Positions 1-7,802 of a stretch of DNA of 64,000 nt are shown one piece after another; position 1 is the stretch's first letter, and each line of letters opens with the position of its first letter. The DNA comes from Treponema sp. GTDB taxonomy: Bacteria > Spirochaetota > Spirochaetia > Treponematales > Breznakiellaceae. A model generated the notes under the pieces. That model had not been told where the DNA came from. It saw only the letters and a program-made list of their open reading frames with translations, and made no database searches. The DNA is taken from NCBI GenBank assembly GCA_031256035.1, contig JAIRRJ010000087.1, forward strand, positions 62,001-126,000, written 5' to 3'. A program made the translations under genes and the position numbers.

Positions 1-54
1 TCATTTCATCACCTCTTTGTTTATGGTAACAGTGCCATACACTGTTTTTTCTCA

Positions 55-234
55 TTACTCTTTTCGTAACTCTTTGAGAATTTCCTTTGCAAGAATGTTG
101 TCTATTTCACCATGCCGGGGAACAGACACTTTTTTTCCTGTTGTGATTTGCCGGTAAATGTCATGTCTCGAACCGCTGCGAAAAAAGACCACATCGTTTG
201 CGGTAAGAATCTTAATGAACTCGTTGCGTTTCAT
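55..234 (-). CDS. hicA: HicA-type toxin (mRNA interferase)
   Basis: 59-residue protein too short for most gene callers. It carries the HicA pattern: a GSRHDIYR segment (residues 21-28) with the His expected at the active site, then a basic VSVPRH strand and a C-terminal helix ending KELRKE. HicA toxins are small dsRBD-fold RNases that cleave mRNA until bound by HicB. Its ATG overlaps the stop of the antitoxin gene by one base (TGATG), so the two are translationally coupled. The order is antitoxin first, the less common arrangement for this family. Just downstream, at 1-20, an AGAGGTGATGAA sequence precedes an ATG at positions 4-2, suggesting another minus-strand gene that begins at the window edge. 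Function is inferred from motif and context. Confidence 0.8.
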   Translation of the reverse strand: MKRNEFIKILTANDVVFFRSGSRHDIYRQITTGKKVSVPRHGEIDNILAKEILKELRKE

Positions 235-419
235 CAGGCAATTTTTAAGACACCGTGATATTTTGGTTCAAGTGTACCGTCCTGTATCATCTCATAAATA
301 TCTCTTAAGTGGTCTTCCAAATCGTTTATATCTTCGCCTTGCGTCGGATATTCGGGATAATGATCAAGGTGGCCTACTAAATATTTCTCGCCTTTTTCAT
401 ACGTGTAAGACAATTCCAT
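234..419 (-). CDS. hicB: HicB-type antitoxin
   Basis: 61 residues with the HicB N-terminal fold: a YLVGHLDHYPEYPTQGE segment (residues 13-29) followed by a helix of the EDINDLEDHLRDIYE type. In HicB proteins this partly degraded RNase-H-like domain binds the toxin. It lacks a separate C-terminal DNA-binding domain, so autoregulation, if any, must come from the short form or the complex. The start is supported by a strong GGGGGTG ribosome site eight bases upstream and by a promoter-like pair at 438-466. It is immediately followed by hicA with a one-base overlap. Confidence 0.82.
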   Translation of the reverse strand: MELSYTYEKGEKYLVGHLDHYPEYPTQGEDINDLEDHLRDIYEMIQDGTLEPKYHGVLKIA

Positions 420-437
420 GATGCACCCCCTTTTTTG

Positions 438-466
438 AATATACCTGTAATTGGAGATTTGGGCAA
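438..466 (-). promoter_or_regulatory. Candidate sigma70 promoter of hicBA
   Basis: On the minus strand TTGCCC (461-466) is followed after exactly 17 bases by TATATT (438-443), about 20 bases before the hicB start. Spacing and position fit a housekeeping promoter. Not tested. Confidence 0.5.
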
Positions 467-508
467 GTAAATTAGCAGGGAATTGATGTTGTGCCGGACA
501 CCGAGACC

Positions 509-913
509 TTACTCTCCCATCACCCGCACATAAACTTTTCTTGATCTGGGGCCATCGTACTCATTGAACCATATCCCCTGCCATGTTCCCAGGAGCAGTC
601 TGCTGCCTGTTACAATCAGGGTGAGTGAAGGTCCGACAAGGCTTGTCTTAGTGTGCGCTGCGGAATTGCCTTCACCATGGCGGAATTCACGCCGATCGGG
701 GGAAATCATGTCGAGGGCAAAGCCCACATCGCGGGGGACATCGGGATCGGCATTTTCGTTGACCGTTACCGCCGCGGTTGTATGCGGCACAAAGACCACG
801 CATATCCCTTCGCGCACACCTGAAGCGGCGACCGCTTTCTGCACCTCGCCGGTGATGTTTAGCCATTCACTTTGTTTTGAGGTATGGACGCTGAATTCGG
901 ACAGATTAATCAT
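509..913 (-). CDS. yjbQ: YjbQ / UPF0047 family protein
   Basis: 134 residues, the normal length of the family. Diagnostic segments are FVPHTTAAVTVNENADPDV (residues 41-59), GEGNSAAHTKTSLVG (79-93) with family His residues, and the C-terminal LLLGTWQGIWFNEYDGPR. Members are small trimeric beta-sandwich proteins; the E. coli protein has weak thiamine-phosphate synthase activity, but the cellular role is unsettled. The gene is divergent from the EF-G gene, and the region between them (914-1020) must carry both promoters. No operon partner is seen. Confidence 0.9.
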   Translation of the reverse strand: MINLSEFSVHTSKQSEWLNITGEVQKAVAASGVREGICVVFVPHTTAAVTVNENADPDVPRDVGFALDMISPDRREFRHGEGNSAAHTKTSLVGPSLTLIVTGSRLLLGTWQGIWFNEYDGPRSRKVYVRVMGE

Positions 914-914
914 A

Positions 915-943
915 TTGCAACTCTTTGTAAATCTTACTATATT
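915..943 (+). promoter_or_regulatory. Candidate sigma70 promoter of the EF-G gene
   Basis: TTGCAA (915-920), a 17-base spacer and TATATT (938-943) lie about 80 bases before the EF-G start. The match to consensus is good at both hexamers. The -35 element lies directly beside the yjbQ start codon, so the two divergent genes share a compact control region. Confidence 0.5.
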
Positions 944-1020
944 TTATCGTATAGAGGCAATTTTAACTTCCTCTTTTTTACGGCCGGTTGGCTGGATTTA
1001 GTTTTAAGGAGTATTTAGTA

Positions 1021-3108
1021 ATGGGCATCGACATCAGCAAAATGCGAAACATCGGAATCAGCGCGCATATTGATTCGGGGAAAACCACCCTTTCAGAACG
1101 CATTTTGTTTTACAGCAAAAAAATTCACGCCATTCACGAAGTCCGGGGCAAGGACGGAGTGGGGGCGACTATGGATCACATGGAACTTGAGAGGGAGCGG
1201 GGCATCACAATTCAGTCCGCCGCAACCCAGATTGAGTGGAAAAATCATACCGTCAACGTAATCGACACGCCGGGGCACGTTGACTTCACCATCGAGGTTG
1301 AGCGTTCCCTGCGGGTGCTGGACGGGGCGATTCTTGTCCTGTGCGCGGTGGGCGGGGTGCAGTCCCAGTCCATCACAGTTGACCGCCAGCTAAAGCGCTA
1401 CCATGTGCCGCGCATCGCGTTTGTGAACAAGTGCGACCGTACCGGGGCAAATCCTTTCAAGGTGCGGCTTCAGTTACGTGAAAAGCTGGGATTGAACGCC
1501 GTACTGATTCAAATCCCCATCGGGCTTGAAGATAAACTTGAGGGCGTTGTCGATCTTATCACCATGAAGGCGGTCTACTTTGACGGCGATCATGGCGAGA
1601 CAATCCGCCACGCGGAGATTCCCGCGCACCTGAAAGCGGACGCTGAAAAGCACCGCGAAGAAATGCTCGATGCGGTTTCAATGTTTTCTGATGAGCTTGC
1701 GGAAAAATTTCTCGGCGGCGAGGCAATCCCCGAAGAGATGATTCACTCGGCAATCCGCAAGGGAACACTTAGCGAAAAATTTGTGCCGGTGATGATGGGT
1801 TCCGCCTATAAGTTCAAGGGGATTCAGCCCCTGCTGGACGGTGTAACAAATTACCTGCCCAATCCCACCGAGGTGAAAAATTACGCCCTCGACCTTGATA
1901 ACAACGAAGAGCAAAAAGAACTTTCCGCCGATGAGAAAAGCCCCACTGTCGCTCTTGGCTTCAAGCTGGAAGACGGTCAGTACGGGCAGCTAACATACGT
2001 ACGGATTTATCAGGGAGCGTTGAAAAAAGGCGATGAACTGCAAAACACCCGCGCCCGAAGAAAATTCAAAGTGGGGCGGTTGGTGCGTATGCACTCAGAC
2101 AGCATGGAAGATATTAACGAAGGTTCCCCCGGCGACATTGTCGCTCTGTTCGGGATCGACTGCGCATCGGGCGACACTTTCTGCGGCGGCGGCCTCAACT
2201 ACGCGATGACTTCGATGTATGTGCCTGCTCCGGTCATTTCGCTGGCGCTTGCGCCCAAAGACAAAAAGAGCGCGGATCAGATGGCAAAAGCCCTGAACCG
2301 TTTTACCAAGGAAGACCCCACCTTTCAAACTTATGTTGACCCCGAATCAAATCAGTGCATCATCAAAGGCATGGGGGAACTTCACCTTGAAGTTTACATT
2401 GAGCGGATGCGCCGCGAGTACAAGTGCGAAGTGGAGACGGGTATGCCGCAGGTCGCCTTCCGCGAGACAATTACGCAGAGGTCGGATTTCAACTACACTC
2501 ACAGAAAACAAACAGGCGGCGCCGGCCAATTCGGCAAGGTTGCAGGTTACATGGAGCCTTACGCGGACGGCGATTACGAGTTCGTAAATATGATCAAGGG
2601 CGGCGCAATCCCCACTGAATATGTGCCGAGCTGCGACAAGGGTTTCAAAGAGGCAACTAAAAGAGGCAGCCTGATCGGATTCCCAATCGTCAATATCCGC
2701 TGTTTGATCAATGACGGACAGAGCCACCCGGTGGACTCATCGGACATTGCCTTCCAGTCAGCGGCAATCGGCGCATTCCGCGAAGCATACAACAAGGCAA
2801 AGCCCGTTATTCTTGAACCGATTATGAAAGTTACGGTGGAAGGCCCGACTGAATTTCAGGGAAACATTTTCGGCTCAATTAACCAAAGACGCGGTATAAT
2901 CTTATCGTCCACCGAGGACGGAAGTTTCTCCCGTGTTGAAGCCGAAGTCCCATTAAGCGAAATGTTCGGCTACTCCACAACACTGCGTTCGCTTACTCAG
3001 GGCAAGGCGGAGTTTTCGATGGAATTTGAAAAGTACAGCAAAGTTCCCCAGAGCATATCCGAAGCGCTGATCAAAACAGCCGATGAAAAACGGAAGAAAG
3101 AAAGATGA
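1021..3108 (+). CDS. fusA: Elongation factor G paralogue, mitochondrial/spirochaete type
   Basis: 695-residue translational GTPase. G1 is AHIDSGKTT (residues 15-23), followed by the RGITIQSAA switch [10 protein letters not shown]3 and NKCDR G4 motifs. Domain II, the III-V module and the late [12 protein letters not shown] region follow in EF-G order. The G1 His-Ile-Asp-Ser form and the overall sequence resemble mitochondrial EF-G1 and the 'spd' EF-G of spirochaetes rather than canonical bacterial FusA (inference from memory of the family). The ATG at 1021 is chosen because AAGGAG lies nine bases upstream; an in-frame start at 988 lacks one. It may act in translocation or ribosome recycling. 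A RecA-like ATPase follows 10 bases downstream and is probably co-transcribed. Confidence 0.9.
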   Translation: MGIDISKMRNIGISAHIDSGKTTLSERILFYSKKIHAIHEVRGKDGVGATMDHMELERERGITIQSAATQIEWKNHTVNVIDTPGHVDFTIEVERSLRVLDGAILVLCAVGGVQSQSITVDRQLKRYHVPRIAFVNKCDRTGANPFKVRLQLREKLGLNAVLIQIPIGLEDKLEGVVDLITMKAVYFDGDHGETIRHAEIPAHLKADAEKHREEMLDAVSMFSDELAEKFLGGEAIPEEMIHSAIRKGTLSEKFVPVMMGSAYKFKGIQPLLDGVTNYLPNPTEVKNYALDLDNNEEQKELSADEKSPTVALGFKLEDGQYGQLTYVRIYQGALKKGDELQNTRARRKFKVGRLVRMHSDSMEDINEGSPGDIVALFGIDCASGDTFCGGGLNYAMTSMYVPAPVISLALAPKDKKSADQMAKALNRFTKEDPTFQTYVDPESNQCIIKGMGELHLEVYIERMRREYKCEVETGMPQVAFRETITQRSDFNYTHRKQTGGAGQFGKVAGYMEPYADGDYEFVNMIKGGAIPTEYVPSCDKGFKEATKRGSLIGFPIVNIRCLINDGQSHPVDSSDIAFQSAAIGAFREAYNKAKPVILEPIMKVTVEGPTEFQGNIFGSINQRRGIILSSTEDGSFSRVEAEVPLSEMFGYSTTLRSLTQGKAEFSMEFEKYSKVPQSISEALIKTADEKRKKER

Positions 3109-3118
3109 GGAGGATGAA

Positions 3119-3823
3119 ATGATATTGAATGAACTTATCAAACGCAGTCCCATTCGGATATTCGAACAATCCATTCACGGCGGGCTTAAACCCGGGGAAA
3201 TCGGAATTATCGCTTCGGCTAACGGAGTGGGAAAAACATCCGTGCTGGTTCAGCTTGCGCTGGATAAATTGCTTCAGTCGAAAAAAGTAATCCATGTTTC
3301 TTTCACACAGCACACCGATTATGTGCTTGCCTGGTATGAAGATATTTTTAACGAATTTATCAGCAGGAAAAATCTTGAAAATGCCGCCGATGTAAAAAAC
3401 GAAACGGTGAAAAACCGCGTGTTGATGAATTTTAATCAGGACGGAATGTCAAAGGATCAGATCATAAAAGGCCTGCGGGCAATGATCATCGGAGGAGGAT
3501 TTAAAGCAGAGTCGATAATCGTTGACGGTTTTGATTTTTCCCGTGCAGACAGGGAACGCATTGCCACTGTCAGAGATTTTGCAACAGAGCTGGGAGTTTC
3601 AGTGTGGTACAGTTGTTCGGTAAAAGATGAGGGTCAGCAGTACGATAAAGAGAATGTTCCCATCCTGTTTAAGGATTTTGCCGATCTTATTGATGTTGTA
3701 ATTGTGATGCAACCCAAACAGGATCATGTAGAACTTTCGGTTTCCAAAGACCGGGATTCCTGCATTTCCAAATCCGTTACAATGCGCCTTGATCCGAAGA
3801 CACTGTTGATTTTGGAAGCGTGA
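3119..3823 (+). CDS. RecA/KaiC-like P-loop ATPase
   Basis: 234 residues starting at the ATG preceded by GAGGAGG. An in-frame start at 3083 would overlap the EF-G gene and lacks a site. The protein shows a Walker A-like ASANGVGKT (residues 32-40), with Ala in place of the first Gly, and a Walker B strand SIIVDGFDF (132-140). The overall plan (GGLKPGEIGIIAS...VIHVSFTQ) is that of RecA-superfamily ATPases such as DnaB or KaiC domains. There is no helicase or DNA-binding extension. Its gene trails the EF-G gene by 10 bases, so the two are probably expressed together. The function is unknown; a role in translation or ribosome handling is only suggested by the neighbour. Confidence 0.7.
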   Translation: MILNELIKRSPIRIFEQSIHGGLKPGEIGIIASANGVGKTSVLVQLALDKLLQSKKVIHVSFTQHTDYVLAWYEDIFNEFISRKNLENAADVKNETVKNRVLMNFNQDGMSKDQIIKGLRAMIIGGGFKAESIIVDGFDFSRADRERIATVRDFATELGVSVWYSCSVKDEGQQYDKENVPILFKDFADLIDVVIVMQPKQDHVELSVSKDRDSCISKSVTMRLDPKTLLILEA

Positions 3824-3841
3824 GCCTGCATCCAGTGGTTT

Positions 3842-5089
3842 TCAAATCTCCCAAACAGGGACGCAGACTGCTTCACGGTTGATGGGGATACGGCTTTGAC
3901 TTAAACATAGAACCGCTCCCATGCCGGTTTTCTTGCCCAGTTTTTTGAGTGCGCTGAAATGTTTTATATCAGCCTCACCGGGCATGGCGCTCTTTTTTAC
4001 TTCCACCGGATACAGGGTCATATTTTTTTCTATTACAAAATCTATTTCCTTTTGGTCTGTATCCCGGTAAAAATAAATCAGCGGGTTAATACCGTTGTGC
4101 CAGTAGCTTTTCATTATTTCGCCGAAACACCATGTTTCCAGTATTGCGCCGTCCATTGCCCCCGCGTAAAGGGTTTCCGGCGTTTCCCATCGGCATAGGT
4201 AGGCGCACAATCCTGTGTCCAGAAAGTATACTTTAGGCGTTTTGATGATCCGTTTGGTAACATTCGGGGAGTAAGGCTGCAAGAGGTACACAAGACCCGA
4301 ACGTTCCAGAATGCCCATCCAGGTCTGTGCGGTTTTAACGTCGATGCCTATGTCACTGGCAAGGCTGCTGTAATTGACAAGGTTGCCGGTTCGTGCTGCC
4401 ACCGATGACAAAAATTTGTAAAACTGCAGAGGCTTTTCAATATTGTAAAAATCCCGCACGTCCCGCTCAATATATGATTGAATGTATGAAGAATAAAAAG
4501 CTTCGCGGTTTAACTTTTTACTCACAACAGGTTCCGGCAGAGAACCTTCCCAAATGTGCCGGTACACCGCTTTTGGTGTGAGAGGTTTGCTGACATTTTG
4601 CTTTTTCTGCGCGGGAAGCTTCGCTGCATTATGTGCGGATAGCAGTTCCGGCACGAAAGGTTTGCCGCTGTGCGGAAGTTTTATTCTTTCACGATAGGAA
4701 AGACCCAGCAGGTCAAGGACGACAATGCGCCCTGCAAGGGATTCCTGTATTCCTTTCATCAAGCTGAACTTCTGTGAGCCGGTAAGCCAAAAAGCGCCTT
4801 TTTGGTTTTTGTGGGTATCGACATAAATCTTGATATACGGAAAAAGCTCCGGTGCGTATTGAACTTCATCGATCAGGATTGGGGGAGGGTTTTCCTGTAA
4901 AAAAAGTTCCGGATCGTTTTGCGCCAAATTGCGGAGTTTGGTATTGTCCAAAGTGATATACTTCCGTTTCCCATTTGCCAGTTTTTCAAGCATGGTTGTT
5001 TTGCCCACTTGCCGCTGGCCGGTCAATAAAATAACCCTGAAGGTTTTGGAGTATTCTTCAATAACTTTGATCATTGTCCGTTCAATCAT
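3842..5089 (-). CDS. AAA ATPase with C-terminal DUF4143 domain
   Basis: 415 residues. The N-terminal AAA_14-type ATPase has Walker A GQRQVGKTT (24-32) and Walker B PPPILIDEVQ (68-77). After a Gly-Ser sensor segment (WLTGSQKFS) comes the DUF4143 region with the ASDIGIDVKTAQTWMGILERS-type helix-turn-helix stretch and a PD-(D/E)XK-like EIDFVIEK...YPVEVKKS core near the C-terminus. Such genes are multi-copy, patchily distributed and often called archaeal-type ATPases; their role is unknown, though the nuclease-like core hints at nucleic-acid processing or toxin-like activity. It is isolated in orientation and has two 31-bp palindromes just upstream. A decayed relative lies at 54184-54806. Confidence 0.85.
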   Translation of the reverse strand: MIERTMIKVIEEYSKTFRVILLTGQRQVGKTTMLEKLANGKRKYITLDNTKLRNLAQNDPELFLQENPPPILIDEVQYAPELFPYIKIYVDTHKNQKGAFWLTGSQKFSLMKGIQESLAGRIVVLDLLGLSYRERIKLPHSGKPFVPELLSAHNAAKLPAQKKQNVSKPLTPKAVYRHIWEGSLPEPVVSKKLNREAFYSSYIQSYIERDVRDFYNIEKPLQFYKFLSSVAARTGNLVNYSSLASDIGIDVKTAQTWMGILERSGLVYLLQPYSPNVTKRIIKTPKVYFLDTGLCAYLCRWETPETLYAGAMDGAILETWCFGEIMKSYWHNGINPLIYFYRDTDQKEIDFVIEKNMTLYPVEVKKSAMPGEADIKHFSALKKLGKKTGMGAVLCLSQSRIPINREAVCVPVWEI

Positions 5090-5100
5090 TTTTACACTCC

Positions 5101-5131
5101 GTTTAATTTGGAATCTGATTCCAGATTAAAC
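5101..5131. promoter_or_regulatory. Large palindrome upstream of AAA/DUF4143 gene, copy 1
   Basis: Arms GTTTAATTTGGAAT and ATTCCAGATTAAAC flank a CTG centre; 13 of 14 positions pair. It begins 12 bases before the ATPase start codon, so a bound protein would block transcription or translation. Confidence 0.6.
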
Positions 5132-5171
5132 GAAAAGTCCAAAGCTGTCAAGCGCCTGCGAAAATACCTTC

Positions 5172-5202
5172 GTTCAATTTGGAATCTGACTCCAAATTAA
5201 AC
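5172..5202. promoter_or_regulatory. Large palindrome upstream of AAA/DUF4143 gene, copy 2
   Basis: A second copy of the same 31-bp palindrome (GTTCAATTTGGAATC...CCAAATTAAAC), start to start 71 bases from copy 1, roughly seven helical turns. The pair looks like a double operator, possibly autoregulatory. The remaining gap to uvrB (5203-5311) shows no other feature. Confidence 0.55.
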
Positions 5203-5311
5203 GGCTCAAATTTTCCCCATCGGCCATTTGATTTTACTCTGACAATTACATTTTTTGGGCCTCTCGCTGTGCTGCTTTATCCAAACGACACGCTCAATGT
5301 ATCGCGTGCAT

Positions 5312-7297
5312 TCATAGAGCGTCTTTAATTTTCGCAATTTCATCGCGGATTGCCGCCGCCTGCTCAAACTCAAGGTTTTTGGCGTGTTCGAGCATTTCGT
5401 TTTCCAGCGCCTTGATGAGCTGTTTGCGCTGGGCGGGGATCAACACATTGTAGGATTTTTTCAGCACGTCAATGGAAGCCGCCGCCGCGTTGTCCGCTTC
5501 TTCGATGTGGCGGGTGAGTATGTCGGCAATCGCTTTTTTCACTGTTGCGGGAGTGATGCCGTGCTTTTTGTTGTACGCGACTTGAATCTCGCGGCGGCGG
5601 TTGGTTTCGGCGATTGCCTGCTCCATTGCGCTGCTCATGCGATCAGCGTACATGATCACCTTGCCTGCCGCGTTACGCGCAGCCCGTCCGATGATCTGCA
5701 CAAGGCTCGTAAGCGAGCGCAAAAAGCCAATTTTGTCCGCGTCAAGAATCGCTATAAACGACACCTCCGGCAGATCGATACCTTCGCGTAACAGATTTAT
5801 CCCGACAAGAATGTCAAAATCCCCCTGCCGCAGCTGGGTGAGTATTTCCACCCGCTCAATGGTTTCAACTTCGCTGTGAATGTAGCGGACTCTCAAGCCC
5901 AGACCGGAAAGGTAATCGGTTAAATCTTCCGCCATTTTTTTTGTCAGAGTAAGGATGAGGGAGCGTTCTCCTGCCTTGATCCGTTTCTGCACTTCGCCGT
6001 AGATGTCTTCCATTTGACCTTCGCTGGGACGCACCTCGATCTCCGGGTCCAAAAGGCCGGTGGGTCGTATTAGCTGCTGCACTACCCGTGCGCTCTGCTC
6101 AATTTCGGTCTTGCCGGGAGTAGCGGAGACAAAAACAGTTTTATCAAGCCGCTCGACAAATTCATCGTAGCGCAGGGGACGGTTGTCCAGGGCGCAGGGC
6201 AGGCGGAAACCGTAGTCAACAAGACTCTGTTTGCGGCTGCGGTCGCCCGCGTACATGGCGCCAAGCTGGGGAAGGGTAACATGGCTTTCGTCAATGAACG
6301 TTAGGTGCGCTTTGGGAAGGTAATCGACAAGGGTGTCAGGAGATTCTCCCGGTTTACGGTTTGCTAAAAGCGCGGAATAATTTTCAATTCCCGGGCAGTA
6401 GCCCATCTCGGTGAGCATTTCAATATCGTATTCGACGCGGGTTTTAAGCCGCTCGGCTTCAACTAATTTGCCCGCGTTTTGGAAATACTCAAGCCGCGCG
6501 GCAAGTTCGTCTCTGATCGGCTGCATCGCGTTATGCACCATGTCGGCGGGCATGACAAATTGCTTGGCGGGATAAATCAGCGCACGGTCAATTTCTTCCA
6601 GCATTTCACCTGACACGGGATTGAAGCGCCGTATCCGTTCAACGCAGTCCCAGTCAAGGTCGATGCGGTAGGCTTCTTCCATGTAGGCGGGATAAATCTC
6701 CAGCGTATCTCCCCGGCGGCGGAAACGCCCTCGATCCAGCACCGCATCGTTGCGTTCGTACTGCAATTCCACAAAGCGGCGCATCAGCGCGTCAACGTCA
6801 ATAGTTTCGCCCCTTGAACAGGTGGCGGTCATCTTGCGGTATACCTCGGGCGTTACCATGCCGTAGATGCACGACACGGTCGCCACGATAATCACATCCT
6901 CGCGTTCCATCAAACTCCGCGCTGCGGAGAGCCGCATCCGTTCAATCTCTGCGTTTATTGAAGCGTCTTTTTCGATGTATAGATCGCGGCTTGCGACATA
7001 CGCTTCCGGCTGGTAGTAGTCGTAGTACGAGACAAAATATTCAACCGCGTTGTGCGGGAAAAATCCTTTGAATTCGCGGTACAACTGCGCCGCCAGCGTC
7101 TTGTTGTGGCTGACGACCAGAGTGGGCATCTGCACCGCCTCGATGATCTTCGCCATGGTAAATGTTTTTCCCGAACCGGTAACACCTTGCAATACCTGAT
7201 ACCTGTCTCCGGCTTTGATGCCGTCCGCAAGCGCGGCAATAGCCTCGCCCTGGTCGCCAGCGGGTTTGAACGGCGATACTACTTCAAATTGACGCAT
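5312..7297 (-). CDS. uvrB: UvrABC excinuclease subunit B
   Basis: 661 residues from the ATG at 7297. UvrB loads damaged DNA from UvrA and recruits UvrC in nucleotide-excision repair. It shows Walker A GVTGSGKTFTMA, the NKTLAAQL segment, the YFVSYYDYYQPEAY beta-hairpin used for damage verification, the DESHVT box, the SATPG motif, helicase motifs V/VI (GINLLREGIDLPE, QIIGRAARN) and a C-terminal UVR domain (about residues 620-661) for UvrC contact. A GTG at 7312 in frame is possible, but it falls in a likely promoter area: TTGACA on the minus strand at 7326-7331. It stands alone; no uvrA or uvrC is adjacent. Confidence 0.97.
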   Translation of the reverse strand: MRQFEVVSPFKPAGDQGEAIAALADGIKAGDRYQVLQGVTGSGKTFTMAKIIEAVQMPTLVVSHNKTLAAQLYREFKGFFPHNAVEYFVSYYDYYQPEAYVASRDLYIEKDASINAEIERMRLSAARSLMEREDVIIVATVSCIYGMVTPEVYRKMTATCSRGETIDVDALMRRFVELQYERNDAVLDRGRFRRRGDTLEIYPAYMEEAYRIDLDWDCVERIRRFNPVSGEMLEEIDRALIYPAKQFVMPADMVHNAMQPIRDELAARLEYFQNAGKLVEAERLKTRVEYDIEMLTEMGYCPGIENYSALLANRKPGESPDTLVDYLPKAHLTFIDESHVTLPQLGAMYAGDRSRKQSLVDYGFRLPCALDNRPLRYDEFVERLDKTVFVSATPGKTEIEQSARVVQQLIRPTGLLDPEIEVRPSEGQMEDIYGEVQKRIKAGERSLILTLTKKMAEDLTDYLSGLGLRVRYIHSEVETIERVEILTQLRQGDFDILVGINLLREGIDLPEVSFIAILDADKIGFLRSLTSLVQIIGRAARNAAGKVIMYADRMSSAMEQAIAETNRRREIQVAYNKKHGITPATVKKAIADILTRHIEEADNAAAASIDVLKKSYNVLIPAQRKQLIKALENEMLEHAKNLEFEQAAAIRDEIAKIKDAL

Positions 7298-7357
7298 ATT
7301 TTGTGGTATCACAGCGCAATAGTCTTGTCAAATAGGGCTTTTTGGGCATTAAATCGG

Positions 7358-7450
7358 TTCTGCCCAAAACACTTGCGTTCTGCATAAATTTGTAGTAGAA
7401 TTAGGCAGAACGGAGAAAAATTGGGCAGAATTGGTGTTCTATCGAACACC
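7358..7450. promoter_or_regulatory. Inverted repeats between uvrB and the Fic remnant
   Basis: Two nested structures. TTCTGCCCAA (7358-7367) is perfectly inverted as TTGGGCAGAA (7421-7430), with further partial copies (TTCTGC, GGCAGAA) between. Immediately before the ATG at 7453 lies the perfect palindrome GGTGTTC-TATC-GAACACC (7433-7450), which has the form of a repressor operator. It is not in the GAAC-N4-GTTC orientation of the Gram-positive LexA box, so I do not call it an SOS box. Confidence 0.45.
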
Positions 7451-7452
7451 TT

Positions 7453-7619
7453 ATGAGACGAGAATTTGACTATTCCATGCTGCCTCGATCCCTTGTTTGC
7501 AGTGAAATCATGGATTTGCTCTCCGCAGTGCATGATACAGGGGTAAACAAGACCTTTTTGTTGAAGCGAGGGCAGATGTCCTTAAACGGACATACTATGT
7601 CCGGCGGCATCACCCTTGA
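7453..7619 (+). pseudogene. Decayed Fic-family protein, N-terminal remnant
   Basis: The first 35 codons read EFDYSMLPRSLVCSEIMDLL...VHDTG, which resembles the Fic_N start found in Fic/DOC proteins (F-x-Y-x-x-[IL]-P-x-x-[LV]...EIM.L...IHE). The similarity then shifts frame near 7558: FVEARADVLK, typical of the next Fic_N segment, is read in the +2 frame from about 7557. The second frame stops at 7619 and no HPFxxGNGR active-site motif follows. I take it as a truncated, frameshifted relic. The homology is judged by eye and could be wrong. Confidence 0.45.
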
Positions 7620-7699
7620 GAATTCAAACCAAAGAGCCGTTCAAAGTGCATATCCACATCGGCGTTAATGTCCGCTTTCATGTCCTGCCGTAATTTTAG

Positions 7700-7786
7700 C
7701 AATGAGCAGTTATCAGTGAACAGTGAAAGCGGACTAAAGTTCAAGCCCTCTTCCACTGTTCCCTGCTCACTATTCACTGCTCATTG
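7700..7786. repeat. Imperfect inverted repeat at the 3' end of the lipoprotein gene
   Basis: CAATGAGCAGT (7700-7710) pairs with ACTGCTCATTG (7776-7786), and GAACAGTG (7718-7725) pairs with CACTGTTC (7754-7761). The fold lies 16 bases past the stop of the minus-strand lipoprotein gene. It could end transcription but lacks a U tract; the sequence itself looks like a small duplicated-and-inverted repeat. Confidence 0.5.
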
Positions 7787-7802
7787 TCCGTGATCTTTCC
7801 TT

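Noticed and set aside
988-1020. Longer start for the EF-G gene
   Set aside because: The extra 11 residues are not EF-G-like, and AAGGAG lies before the ATG at 1021 and not before 988.
7433-7450. LexA/SOS box near uvrB
   Set aside because: The palindrome is GTTC-N4-GAAC, the reverse of the Gram-positive SOS box (GAAC-N4-GTTC), and it lies upstream of the Fic relic, over 130 bases from the uvrB start.
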